Source: CAZFER01 sp964517495 (GTDB taxonomy: Bacteria; Hinthialibacterota; Hinthialibacteria; Hinthialibacterales; Hinthialibacteraceae). Taken from it: a stretch of 64,000 nucleotides of DNA. Positions 14,972-23,908 of the stretch are shown here, in pieces. The stretch covers positions 113,915 through 177,914 of the forward strand of contig CAZFER010000003.1 of assembly GCA_964517495.1 (NCBI GenBank), given 5' to 3'. Under the pieces are notes generated by a model. That model was not told the origin of the DNA. It made no database searches and worked only from the letters and a program-made list of their open reading frames with translations. Both the position numbers and the translations under genes were made by a program. Numbering within the stretch: position 1 is the stretch's first letter; every line of letters starts with the position of its first letter.

Positions 14972-16660
14972 ATGAACGAAATAGACTTGCAACAAATTTT
15001 GAAAGATTCCGGCCTGATCAGCGATGACCAATGGCAAAATATCAGGCAAGAACAATTTGAATCCGGCGATCCAATAGAGGAAATCCTTTTACGTCACCAT
15101 ATTATTGACGAAGAAAAACTATTGGATGCGGTTAGCCATGCTTATGGGGTTCGCTGGATGGAATTGCCGGAAAAATTACCCCCGAGTGTCGTAAATGCTG
15201 TTCCGGCTGAATTTGCCCTTCGGCATTGCGTCTTACCCATAGTGAAAGAAAACGGGACACTCACAGTCGCCACCATGGATCCGAATGATCTTCAAGTTTT
15301 TGATGATCTAAGGATGTTAACGGGTTGCGAGATCGAGGTGGTTTTAGCAAGGCGCAAGGAACTGCTTGAAAGCATTGAACGTTACTTTGGTGCTAGTATA
15401 GAAAAAATGATCGCCAATTTAAGCAGTGAAGAGGATGAAACCCTTAGTTTCAAAGATGATGATATATCTGACTTACACGCCTTGGCACGTGAACCGACCG
15501 TTGTCAACCTGGTAAACTTGATAATCTTTCAAGCGGTTCAGGAAGATGCCAGCGATATTCATATTGAACCGTTTGAGAACGAATTAAAAGTGCGTTACCG
15601 CATCGACGGGCTTCTTCGTGAAATGCCACCACCACCCAAACATCTCCAGTCAGCTGTTATTTCGCGTATCAAAATTATGTCTGAAATGGATATTGCTGAA
15701 CGCTACACCCCGCAGGATGGCCATATCCGTTTACGCATGAGTGATCGGGAATTGGATTTTCGTGTTTCAACCATTCCCACCGTCCACGGTGAAAGTGTGG
15801 TTATGCGTATTCTGGATAAAACCAATGTATTGTATCAAATATCTGACTTGGGTTTCTTTCCTGATATGGAAAGAAAATTTGTCAAGTTATTACACCGGAC
15901 ACATGGAATTATCCTGGTTACAGGTCCTACCGGTTCTGGAAAGACCACAACGCTTTATGCCGCATTGAACCGAATAAAGAATGAAACGGTTAAGATGGTC
16001 ACCATCGAAGATCCGGTTGAATATAACATCGAGGGAATTAATCAGATGCATGTTAATCCCAAACGTGGATTAACTTTCGCCAATGGATTAAGAGCCATTG
16101 TGCGGCAAGACCCCGATATCATCATGGTGGGTGAAATCCGTGACCTGGAAACAGCCGAAATCGCGATTCGTTCCGCTTTGACAGGGCACCTTGTTTTCAG
16201 CACACTTCACACCAACAACTCATCGGGGGCTGTTACCCGATTATTGGATATGGGGGTGGATCCGTATTTGATTTCATCTTCAGTGGCTGGAATATTGGCT
16301 CAACGCCTGGTCCGACGTAATTGTCCGAAATGCTCGGAACCCTACGAACCGGAGACGGAAATTTCCAAGCTCGCAGGGATTCAATTATCGGATGATGTCA
16401 AACCCATGCGGGGAGCCGGATGTGAACATTGCCACAATCGAGGCTATAAAGGCCGATCGGGTATATTTGAATTACTGGCTCTAAATGATGAACTCAGGGA
16501 ACTGATATTAACCCGGCCTTCCGCCAATCAAATCCATAATGCAGCCAAAATACAAAGTCTACGGGATTATGGAGTTGAAAAAGTAAAGCGCGGGGAAACA
16601 ACCATAGAAGAAATTGTGCGAGTCACCGAAGAAGAAGAAATTGCCGGGGTGAATTTATAA
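14972..16660 (+). CDS. gspE: Type II secretion ATPase GspE
   Basis: The 562-residue protein is a PilB/GspE secretion ATPase. It has an N1E/MshEN-type domain (about 1-150), an N2E domain, and a RecA-like motor with Walker A GPTGSGKTTTL (about 318-328), Asp box EDPVEYNIEGINQ, Walker B IIMVGEIRD and the His box HLVFSTLHTNN. Four Cys (CPKC about 451 and CEHC about 490) form the zinc-binding C-terminal element. GspE hexamers power pseudopilus assembly from the cytoplasmic face. The ribosome site is GAGG five bases before the ATG. First conventional gene of the T2SS operon. A type IV pilus ATPase is the alternative, but GspK/L/D follow. Confidence 0.95.
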   Translation: MNEIDLQQILKDSGLISDDQWQNIRQEQFESGDPIEEILLRHHIIDEEKLLDAVSHAYGVRWMELPEKLPPSVVNAVPAEFALRHCVLPIVKENGTLTVATMDPNDLQVFDDLRMLTGCEIEVVLARRKELLESIERYFGASIEKMIANLSSEEDETLSFKDDDISDLHALAREPTVVNLVNLIIFQAVQEDASDIHIEPFENELKVRYRIDGLLREMPPPPKHLQSAVISRIKIMSEMDIAERYTPQDGHIRLRMSDRELDFRVSTIPTVHGESVVMRILDKTNVLYQISDLGFFPDMERKFVKLLHRTHGIILVTGPTGSGKTTTLYAALNRIKNETVKMVTIEDPVEYNIEGINQMHVNPKRGLTFANGLRAIVRQDPDIIMVGEIRDLETAEIAIRSALTGHLVFSTLHTNNSSGAVTRLLDMGVDPYLISSSVAGILAQRLVRRNCPKCSEPYEPETEISKLAGIQLSDDVKPMRGAGCEHCHNRGYKGRSGIFELLALNDELRELILTRPSANQIHNAAKIQSLRDYGVEKVKRGETTIEEIVRVTEEEEIAGVNL

Positions 16661-16732
16661 CCCGAATTTTTGACTAAAGCATAAGCTCTTCTAAAATTTA
16701 AGTTTAACTAAGGCGTGGAGGCTTATATCCGA

Positions 16733-17953
16733 ATGCCCTTATATCACTACAAAGCCATGACCAACGAAGGCCAAAGTATTACGGGTACGATTGTAGCCGG
16801 AAACCGGCCCGATGCTGTTACACAACTAAAAGAGCGCGGCGTACGTCCGATCACTGTTGATGAGGAAAGTAAAGCACGCAAAATCGGTGGAGAAGCCAAA
16901 AAAATTGAGCGGCGTGTCCGGGTTACCAGCCGGGATATTCAAGTTTTTACCAGTCAGTTGGCTGCGTTGTTAAAGGCGGGCATTGTCATGTCTCAAGCCT
17001 TGTCAATACTTGAAGAACAGACTGAGAGTGAATCACTGGCAAAAATTATTCACAACGTCCGTGATGAAATCCATGGCGGCGCCAGTCTTTCTGACTCTCT
17101 AAGCCGTTACCCTAAACATTTCAACAAGTTATATTGCAGTATGGTTCGAGTGGGTGAAAGTGGTGGGGTGTTGGATGTTGTTTTGAAGCAGTTAGCCGGT
17201 TTTATGGAAGCGGAGAATAATCTGCGTAACAATATTCTAACTGCATTGGCCTATCCAGGTTTGGTTGTGCTTGTTGGGATTGGTTCAATCGTGGTTCTTG
17301 TCACTTTTGTTATTCCAAAACTGGGGGGTGTATTTGCTGATTTTGGTGACAATTTACCCTGGTTAACCCGAACATTAATTTCACTTAGTAATGGTGTGTT
17401 AGCCTATTGGTGGTTAATCCTGCTGGCACTAATAGGGGTTGGTCTATTAATAAAAAAGGCATATGACACGGAGGCAGGCAAAGAGAAATTTGATTTGATA
17501 AAAGATCGAATCCCTGCCTTGGGAACAGTTTTCATCAAAGCTCAAATAGCCCGCTTTTCCAGGACGATGGGGACTTTGGTCAAGAGCGGGATTCCAGTTT
17601 TAAACGCTTTAAATTTAGTCGTTGATACCTCTTCGAGCATTGTTTTATCAAAATCATTGCGCCAGGTATCCGAAAAGGTCAAAAAAGGTGAAGGCTTAGC
17701 CAAACCATTACGAGAGACAGGATTCTTTCCATCCATGGTGGTTAACTTAATCGCTGTTGGGGAAGAATCTGGATCGCTGGATGAAATGCTTTTTCAAGTC
17801 GCTGATACGTATGATCAAGAGGTTCAACACTCCATAAAACGCTTTATAACCCTCTTTGAACCATTAGTTATCATATTAATGGCTATTGGCGTCGGGGGAA
17901 TTCTATTTGCTTTCCTGCTCCCCATCATGAAAATTGGAAATATGATGGGGTAA
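16733..17953 (+). CDS. gspF: Type II secretion inner-membrane platform protein GspF
   Basis: The 406-residue protein begins MPLYHYKAMTNEGQ, the usual start of GspF/PilC. ATG at 16733 is chosen over a GTG at 16715 because GGAGG (16717) fits it as ribosome site. Two T2SSF domains each contain a helical bundle with motifs FTSQLAALLKAGI and FSRTMGTLVKSGIPVLNAL; membrane helices lie at about 170-195, 220-240 and 375-400. GspF anchors GspE and the growing pseudopilus. 72 bases separate it from gspE. Confidence 0.95.
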   Translation: MPLYHYKAMTNEGQSITGTIVAGNRPDAVTQLKERGVRPITVDEESKARKIGGEAKKIERRVRVTSRDIQVFTSQLAALLKAGIVMSQALSILEEQTESESLAKIIHNVRDEIHGGASLSDSLSRYPKHFNKLYCSMVRVGESGGVLDVVLKQLAGFMEAENNLRNNILTALAYPGLVVLVGIGSIVVLVTFVIPKLGGVFADFGDNLPWLTRTLISLSNGVLAYWWLILLALIGVGLLIKKAYDTEAGKEKFDLIKDRIPALGTVFIKAQIARFSRTMGTLVKSGIPVLNALNLVVDTSSSIVLSKSLRQVSEKVKKGEGLAKPLRETGFFPSMVVNLIAVGEESGSLDEMLFQVADTYDQEVQHSIKRFITLFEPLVIILMAIGVGGILFAFLLPIMKIGNMMG

Positions 17954-18018
17954 CATTTGATCGTCAAATCCGTATCTAATTACGTATATATCACAACCGG
18001 CTCGGGAATGGGAATGGT

Positions 18019-18555
18019 ATGAAATATAACCATACATATAAAAAATCAGGATTCACGTTGATCGAATTGATATTGGTGGTGACCATTATGGCCATCATGG
18101 CGGGAGCGATCGTACCTAATTTAGGCTCTCACCTGACTGGCGACACCATCAAAAATGCATCCCAATCCCTCTCATATATCATACGTTATGCACGCAGCGT
18201 GGCCGTGGAACAAAGCATCAAAACGAAGATCGTTTTTTCACAAGAAAGCGGTGAAATTGCTTTTATGACAGAATCTGAATCATCGACTCAACCTGGAATG
18301 TTTGCTCCTCAGCCACTGCCAGTTGCTTATCCGCGCCACTATCAGGAAGAAGTAAAGATCGCACGAATTGTTAAACATGTACTCAATGGAACTCAAAATG
18401 AAAATGAATTGGGATTTAATCCAGATGGTTCAACATCAGATACCTTTATCTACCTAACAAATGAAGAACAAACCATTTATACCATTGGTGTGGTAGGGAT
18501 AACCGGGCAAATAATGGTATGGGATCATCCAGTGGAGTCGTTTTATGAAGAATAA
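18019..18555 (+). CDS. gspH: Type II secretion pseudopilin GspH-like
   Basis: The N-terminus KKSGFTLIELILVVTIMAI is a prepilin signal, cut between Gly11 and Phe12, with Glu at +5. The following region (IIRYARSVAVEQ) matches GspH/FimT pseudopilins. The 178-residue length fits a minor pseudopilin. GspG, the major pseudopilin, would normally sit here; this protein lacks its typical C-terminal features, so I call it GspH. The end overlaps gspI by 11 bases. Confidence 0.82.
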   Translation: MKYNHTYKKSGFTLIELILVVTIMAIMAGAIVPNLGSHLTGDTIKNASQSLSYIIRYARSVAVEQSIKTKIVFSQESGEIAFMTESESSTQPGMFAPQPLPVAYPRHYQEEVKIARIVKHVLNGTQNENELGFNPDGSTSDTFIYLTNEEQTIYTIGVVGITGQIMVWDHPVESFYEE

Positions 18556-18949
18556 AGGGCAGCGATCCTTTTCACTGGTCGAAGCCTTATTGGCCATGAC
18601 GATTTTAGGTGTCGCTATTAGTGGCATTTTGACGGCTTTTTCAGCCAGTATGGTGGCCGGAAGAATTTCACAGGATTATGCCCTGGCGGCCACCATGATG
18701 GAAGAACTTAAAACTCACGTCCGCGCCAATTTACTCTCACCATTGGAAGTGAATGAGGGAACATTCACCAACCATCCTGATTTTTCCTGGCAGGTTCAAT
18801 ATTTCTATACCGATATGGAAAATCTTTACCAGGTGAATTTGATGATTGCTTGGGTGCGAGGTGGGCGTGAATTAACTTTGAATTATACCACGTATCATTA
18901 TGTTGAAATAACAGAAGGTGAAACGGAATCAACAACCTCAGAGCGTTGA
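18545..18949 (+). CDS. gspI: Type II secretion pseudopilin GspI
   Basis: A 134-residue minor pseudopilin. The prepilin helix is RSFSLVEALLAMTILGVAIS; the residue before the cleavage phenylalanine is Ser rather than the usual Gly, which could affect processing, but Glu at +5 is kept. The YALAATMMEELK segment matches GspI. It would form the pseudopilus tip with GspJ and GspK. It overlaps gspH and is followed by gspJ after three bases. Confidence 0.85.
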   Translation: MKNKGQRSFSLVEALLAMTILGVAISGILTAFSASMVAGRISQDYALAATMMEELKTHVRANLLSPLEVNEGTFTNHPDFSWQVQYFYTDMENLYQVNLMIAWVRGGRELTLNYTTYHYVEITEGETESTTSER

Positions 18950-18952
18950 GTC

Positions 18953-19690
18953 ATGAATCAAAGAATGAACGGATTTACCCTTGTTGAGTTATTAATGGCG
19001 GTCACCATTTCCGCATTGGTGCTTACAGGGGCGTTTATTTCCTTATCCGTGGTACTTCAAGCCTATAAAGAACAGGCGGGCAAAGCGTCAACCAATGATA
19101 TAGCCCGCTTGATATTGGACAGGATGAGAAAAGATCTCCAATCCGCCTATTACTCCCCCCACGAAGATCGAACCCGTTTTGTGGGGATGGACGAACAAAA
19201 TGGTGCCTTTGCTACGGATACCTTGACGTTTATTAGTACGATTAATAATCCAACAGAAATGGGAGGCGGAACCAGCGATCTTACAGAAATTCAATACTTT
19301 ATCGATCTGGACAGCAGCACACCAGAAAAGTGGCTGGTTCGCCGTTATGACCCAACTCCTGATATCGATCCTTTTTCGGGAGGACAAATATCTTTACTTG
19401 GACCCAAAGTGGTTCACCTCGATTTACTATATTTTGATGGAGAGATGTGGTGGCCGGAATGGGATTCAACCTCTGATTTACCCATTGCTGTTTATATTAC
19501 ACTGGGGATTTTTAATCCTGAACAAATGGGAGATGAACCCACCGAAGATACCATCGAGCAATTTTCTACCAATGTTTGGATTGCTTGCGCTAAACCCTCA
19601 ACCGGTGGGATGACAGAAGAAGGCGAAGCCGGCTCAGGGGAAGGTTCCGGGTCAGGATCAACTGGAGGGGGTGGTTCAGGTGGCCGGTAG
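18953..19690 (+). CDS. gspJ: Type II secretion pseudopilin GspJ
   Basis: The 245-residue protein starts MNQRMNGFTLVELLMAVTIS, a standard prepilin signal cut after Gly7. The body (ARLILDRMRKDLQSAYYSP, IQYFIDLDSS) matches GspJ. The last 30 residues are an unusual Gly/Ser/Glu-rich tail (GEGSGSGSTGGGGSGG). The tail-coding DNA also carries the ribosome site and start of gspK. Confidence 0.87.
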   Translation: MNQRMNGFTLVELLMAVTISALVLTGAFISLSVVLQAYKEQAGKASTNDIARLILDRMRKDLQSAYYSPHEDRTRFVGMDEQNGAFATDTLTFISTINNPTEMGGGTSDLTEIQYFIDLDSSTPEKWLVRRYDPTPDIDPFSGGQISLLGPKVVHLDLLYFDGEMWWPEWDSTSDLPIAVYITLGIFNPEQMGDEPTEDTIEQFSTNVWIACAKPSTGGMTEEGEAGSGEGSGSGSTGGGGSGGR

Positions 19691-21008
19691 AAAAGAAAAA
19701 GCATTCGCGTTAATTGTTGTGCTGTGGATCGTGGCTATCATGGGCACCATAACCATGATGTTCTCACGCCAATCCAGGCTCTCTGTCAAAATCAATAAAA
19801 ACGCAGGACAAACAGCTCAAGTTGAACTGCTGGCCGAAGCGGCGGTTCACCATATGATGGCTATTTTGGTTCAGGATGAATTGGAAACCACCTCGGATCA
19901 TAAAAATGAACCCTGGTTTGACGACCAAGAGCAGTTTTATAACGTTCTATTAGGTAATGGGATGTACCATGTTTACCATCCGAACCTGGAAGAAACCAAT
20001 ATGTACCATTACGGAGCGATGGATGAATGTGGAAAACTTAACATCAATATCGCCACCAAAAATATGCTGATGCAATTACCCAATGCTGAAGAAGAAATCG
20101 TCGAGGCCATTTTGGATTGGCGTGATGAGGACGACAATCCCCGCACGTTTGGGGCGGAAAGTGATTATTATATGACGTTGGCGGAGGCGTATTCGGCTAA
20201 AAATAGCAAATTTGACTCTGTTGAAGAGTTGCTTCTGGTTAAGGGGATGACGCTGGACATATTATATGGCGAAGATTATAACACCAACGGTGTTTTGGAT
20301 ATGAATGAAAATGATGGCACAGAAAGCTTTCCTTTGGATAACAGTGACGGAACCCTTGATCATGGTTGGTATCCTTATATCACCGCTTTTTCCTATGAAG
20401 AGAATGTGGATAAAACCGGGAATCAGCGTATCAACATTAATTCCGCCGATGAAGATACCTTGGAACAAGCTTTAAGTGATGTTCTTACAGACGATGAAAT
20501 TGAGGCCATCATCGATACACGCGACGAAGAGGAATTCGAATCCATCGCCGACCTCTTGGGTGGAGGCGGTGGTGGCGGCGGCGGCGGCGGCCGCGGGGGG
20601 GGCGGTGGAAACCAATTGAATTTAAGTAAAGAAAAATTCAAACAAATTGCCGATCGAATAACCACTTCGGATGAAGAGAAATTATGGGGAAAGGTTAACC
20701 TTAACATCGCCTCACCTGTTGTGCTACGTTGCCTGTTTCCAAACAATGAAGAGGCAGTCGAACAAATCCTGGAATACCGGCAATCCGATAATGGGTATTT
20801 TGATGACCTTGGCGAGTTGTGCGACCTGGATCAAATCGCCAATAATGTCCTTCGGCAAGTTATGTCGTTAGGATGCACAAAATCATCCGTTTTTTCTGTA
20901 CGGGCTGTCGGAACCATTGAAGAAACCCGAGCATATAAGGAACTATATGCACTGATCGATCGAGGTGAGAGTCCCCCAAAAATACGTTATTGGAAACTGT
21001 TACGATGA
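19680..21008 (+). CDS. gspK: Type II secretion pseudopilin GspK with polyglycine tract
   Basis: The 442-residue protein begins with a GspK-type signal (KAFALIVVLWIVAIMGTI), cut before Phe, lacking the +5 Glu as usual for GspK. GTG at 19680 is chosen because GGAGGGG precedes it; a GTG at 19671 is possible. Three helix-hairpin-helix-like units follow (LNINIATKN, ININSADED, LNIASPVV), and DYNTNGVLDMNEND resembles a Ca-binding loop. Between units two and three is a run of 11 Gly, Arg and 5 Gly (about residues 294-310). GspK caps the pseudopilus. Its end overlaps gspL by four bases (ATGA). Confidence 0.9.
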   Translation: MAGRKEKAFALIVVLWIVAIMGTITMMFSRQSRLSVKINKNAGQTAQVELLAEAAVHHMMAILVQDELETTSDHKNEPWFDDQEQFYNVLLGNGMYHVYHPNLEETNMYHYGAMDECGKLNINIATKNMLMQLPNAEEEIVEAILDWRDEDDNPRTFGAESDYYMTLAEAYSAKNSKFDSVEELLLVKGMTLDILYGEDYNTNGVLDMNENDGTESFPLDNSDGTLDHGWYPYITAFSYEENVDKTGNQRININSADEDTLEQALSDVLTDDEIEAIIDTRDEEEFESIADLLGGGGGGGGGGGRGGGGGNQLNLSKEKFKQIADRITTSDEEKLWGKVNLNIASPVVLRCLFPNNEEAVEQILEYRQSDNGYFDDLGELCDLDQIANNVLRQVMSLGCTKSSVFSVRAVGTIEETRAYKELYALIDRGESPPKIRYWKLLR

Positions 21009-22492
21009 ATAAGAAAAAGAGAGCAAACCATTACGTCCTGTTGCAAGTTATTTCCGATCAATTGATTTGGATGGAATTCAAACAAACTGAAGGCTATACG
21101 ACAATCACAGGTGGCGGAGTGGAACCAATCCCTCCTCCCGATGAAGATGAGGACTCCACTTCAACATTAAGTCAGCGTCTCAAACAATCAATTAAGGCAG
21201 TGATAGGAAAACTTGAGCTGAGTTGGTTTGCTAAACCGGAAATCATCCTTATTGCTCCGAATCACCGCCTTACTGCTCGATTTATGGAGACCCCACCGGC
21301 GGCGGAGGATGAGATCAGTGGTTTGGTTTCATTTGAAGTATCTGAGACCTTACAAGTACCCATTGATGATGTTGCCTGGGATATGTTGATTTCCTCTACA
21401 CATGGCATTGACATGCAAAAGCATGTGCTGTGGGTTGCCGCACGAAAGGATTTTATTCATTCTTTGGTGCGTGAATGGGCAGACAATAATTTAGCCCCCT
21501 CTCAAGTCACTCCCGATTTTTGGGCCATCTATGAATTTTTAATCAACCTGGATGAAGCATCATTGAGTGAACCAACCGTCATTGTTTCCCAAGAGGGGGA
21601 TCGTGCCACGATTACGGTTGCCAATCGGAGAGCCATTTATGTAAACCGTTCCGTGACTTTATCCCGGCCCACCATGAAAGAAACATCTGAAGATACTGAA
21701 TCACAACAAGAACGAATTCTGGCTACTGAAATAGAACGCACCATGTCATTCAGTTCGGACCGGTTTCCTCGAGGCACCATAAAGAACATGATTCTGTGTG
21801 GTTTTGCCGAGTGGGAATTGAATAATATTCAACAGGTAGCTGAGCGAAATCAATTAACGGTTAACCACTTGCTGCCTCAGGATATTTTATCCTTCTTCCA
21901 TCACAGCGGTGGTGATATCTCTACTCTTCACCTTCCGCATTTGTGTATCGCGTTTTGCCGGCTTCAACAAAACATAACAGGCCTCAATTTGCTTGACAAA
22001 CCAGAGGAAGCCTTTAGTTGGCAAGCCGCTTTGCATGAAGCCGCCGCTCCATCCAAATCCATGATAACATTGGCAATATCGTTGCTTATTCTCCTTGTCG
22101 GTATTTGGGGAGGTGGACAATACTGGTATCAATCCAAAGTAAACACCATTCTTGATAAAGGCGAGGACATGATAGAACTCGCCTCCCGTCTTCATCATGA
22201 AGAGATGGTCTTGCGGGAAATGGTTCGTAAAAATATTAATTACGGTGATATCATTCTCTTCTTGTCTGAAGTGCTCCCCAAGGGTGTGATGGTAAATTCA
22301 CTGACCATTGATACTGACACCGGATTGGAATTGGCATTAATGGGGGTTAATCACCAACGCCTGATCGAATTGGAATTAATCGATAAATTAAACGAAAGCC
22401 CTCATTTTAAAGAAATCGTCCTGGACCGTTCCGTGATGGAATCGGGACAATTTTTAATCTATTTAAAAGGCAAATGTGTGACCTCGTCCTAA
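21005..22492 (+). CDS. gspL: Type II secretion assembly protein GspL
   Basis: The 495-residue protein has a cytoplasmic actin-like half (about 1-345), a single membrane helix (about 350-372, MITLAISLLILLVGIWG) and a periplasmic ferredoxin-like half, the GspL layout. GspL binds GspE and GspM. The start at 21005 overlaps the gspK stop as ATGA; an upstream TTG is less likely. Sequence identity to the family is low by eye, as is usual for GspL, so the call leans on layout and operon position. Confidence 0.82.
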   Translation: MNKKKRANHYVLLQVISDQLIWMEFKQTEGYTTITGGGVEPIPPPDEDEDSTSTLSQRLKQSIKAVIGKLELSWFAKPEIILIAPNHRLTARFMETPPAAEDEISGLVSFEVSETLQVPIDDVAWDMLISSTHGIDMQKHVLWVAARKDFIHSLVREWADNNLAPSQVTPDFWAIYEFLINLDEASLSEPTVIVSQEGDRATITVANRRAIYVNRSVTLSRPTMKETSEDTESQQERILATEIERTMSFSSDRFPRGTIKNMILCGFAEWELNNIQQVAERNQLTVNHLLPQDILSFFHHSGGDISTLHLPHLCIAFCRLQQNITGLNLLDKPEEAFSWQAALHEAAAPSKSMITLAISLLILLVGIWGGGQYWYQSKVNTILDKGEDMIELASRLHHEEMVLREMVRKNINYGDIILFLSEVLPKGVMVNSLTIDTDTGLELALMGVNHQRLIELELIDKLNESPHFKEIVLDRSVMESGQFLIYLKGKCVTSS

Positions 22493-22504
22493 AGGAGTAA
22501 TGGC

Positions 22505-23074
22505 ATGGCATTTTCTGCACGTGAACAACAGCTATTGAGAATAACCATTTTTGTTGGTGTCATTGGAGTTGTATTTATTGGTTGGAAGATTATTTCCTCC
22601 AACTTTTCTTCATCCGACGTGTCGGTGGCAACCCAGGATCAATTCAAGGAGATTTTGGCGGATATTGAAAATGTTGAGGAACAAAAACAACGAAATTTTT
22701 TGCTGAAAAATAAACTGGGTAATGAAAATGCCAGTTTCATCAAAGCAAATGATATCCTGAAATTCGTCGCTGAATTGGAAAAGGTTGCCGGCCAGAGTGG
22801 TATGCAAATCAAGAGTTATTCATACAATGAAAACAAACGAACCAAGCCTGTTCCCCGATTGGATGTCCGTTTGACCATCCAAGGCCAGTTTGAGAAATTA
22901 ATTACGTTCTTGGACAATCTTCGTCAAGCCGAAATTCTATGTCAGCCATCCCGGTTACGGTGTTCATTGATGGATAAAAACCGGCCTGATTTGGATATTC
23001 AAATCACGGTATCCACTTTTTTAATTGATGCATCCACTCAAACCAGCAGCCCATCTGCCATTGCACGAGGTTAA
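22505..23074 (+). CDS. gspM: Type II secretion protein GspM-like
   Basis: A 189-residue bitopic protein: membrane helix about 13-32, a coiled-coil-like stretch (about 48-75), then a ferredoxin-like periplasmic domain (KVAGQSGMQIKSYS, LITFLDNLRQAEI) shared by GspM and PilO. It would pair with GspL. It starts 12 bases after gspL with a clear ribosome site (AAAGGAG). PilO is the alternative name; the operon favours GspM. Confidence 0.8.
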   Translation: MAFSAREQQLLRITIFVGVIGVVFIGWKIISSNFSSSDVSVATQDQFKEILADIENVEEQKQRNFLLKNKLGNENASFIKANDILKFVAELEKVAGQSGMQIKSYSYNENKRTKPVPRLDVRLTIQGQFEKLITFLDNLRQAEILCQPSRLRCSLMDKNRPDLDIQITVSTFLIDASTQTSSPSAIARG

Positions 23075-23077
23075 ACC

Positions 23078-23818
23078 ATGAATAAACAATTGCATTTGTT
23101 ATTTAAAGTCTATTGGCAACCAGCACTGATTGCGTTGCTTGGGGTGTTGGTCTTGTTTCAAATGTATTCCTGGAGTGCTTCGATTACCGAATTGAATAAA
23201 GTCGAAACCATGCTCGATAAGGCCTCCGATACGGATTCGAACAAAGAAGACCAAAGCGGCGAAGGTTCAGAAGGTTCAAATCCACCAGGACGTCCCGGTC
23301 CGGGTGGGAACGGTGGAAATTCCCGGCCTGAACAGAGAGAACCCGAACGAAATATTTTTAAAGAGACCAAGCATAATTATAAATTAACCGCCATCTATCT
23401 GGACAAAGCCGTGATCAACGGAAATCCCTTTGCGGTTGGCTCAAAAATAGGAAATGCCACTTTGACACACATTGGTGTTGATTCCGTAACGATTCAAGAA
23501 GAAGGAAACGATCAACCCAAAGTCATTCAACTCTTCCAAGGAGGTGGTAGTGGCCCCGTAGGGCCTGGTATGAGCCGTTCTTCCGGGAGTTCCTCCCGGC
23601 CATCGGGCAAGCCATCCCCATCACGGCCGGCTCCCTCTGTCCGGAGTGCTCCAGATCGAGAGCGCGAGCCGGGGCCACCACCGGCTCGAGTTGCGAGAAG
23701 ACGGGAGATGATGGATCGCTTTCGCAGCATGTCATCAGAACAACGCCAAGAAATTGCTGAAAGAATGCGTAGCATGAGTCCAGAAGAACGGAGAGAATAT
23801 ATACAGCGTATGAGATAA
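23078..23818 (+). CDS. GspC-like T2SS protein with Arg/Met-rich tail
   Basis: The 246-residue protein has a membrane helix (about 13-29), a Gly/Pro-rich linker (60-88), and a small domain (about 96-150: LTAIYLDKAVINGNPFAVGS, THIGVDSVTI) that resembles the homology region of GspC/PilP, which contacts the secretin. The C-terminal 90 residues are a Pro/Ser/Arg-rich linker and an Arg/Met helix with two similar units, RSMSSEQRQEIAERM and RSMSPEERREYIQRM. Its place between gspM and gspD supports the GspC role. The tail is not part of GspC as I know it. Confidence 0.65.
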   Translation: MNKQLHLLFKVYWQPALIALLGVLVLFQMYSWSASITELNKVETMLDKASDTDSNKEDQSGEGSEGSNPPGRPGPGGNGGNSRPEQREPERNIFKETKHNYKLTAIYLDKAVINGNPFAVGSKIGNATLTHIGVDSVTIQEEGNDQPKVIQLFQGGGSGPVGPGMSRSSGSSSRPSGKPSPSRPAPSVRSAPDREREPGPPPARVARRREMMDRFRSMSSEQRQEIAERMRSMSPEERREYIQRMR

Positions 23819-23908
23819 TAACATCCATTAAAAACCGATGCGTATAACTCCGCTACCATGTGGATTTTTTAAATAGATAAAAAACGTGTATATACGAGGT
23901 TTAAAAAA

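Noticed and set aside
23523..23859. Overlapping minus-strand ORFs over the GspC-like tail
   Set aside because: Arise from Arg/Pro-rich low-complexity coding on the plus strand.
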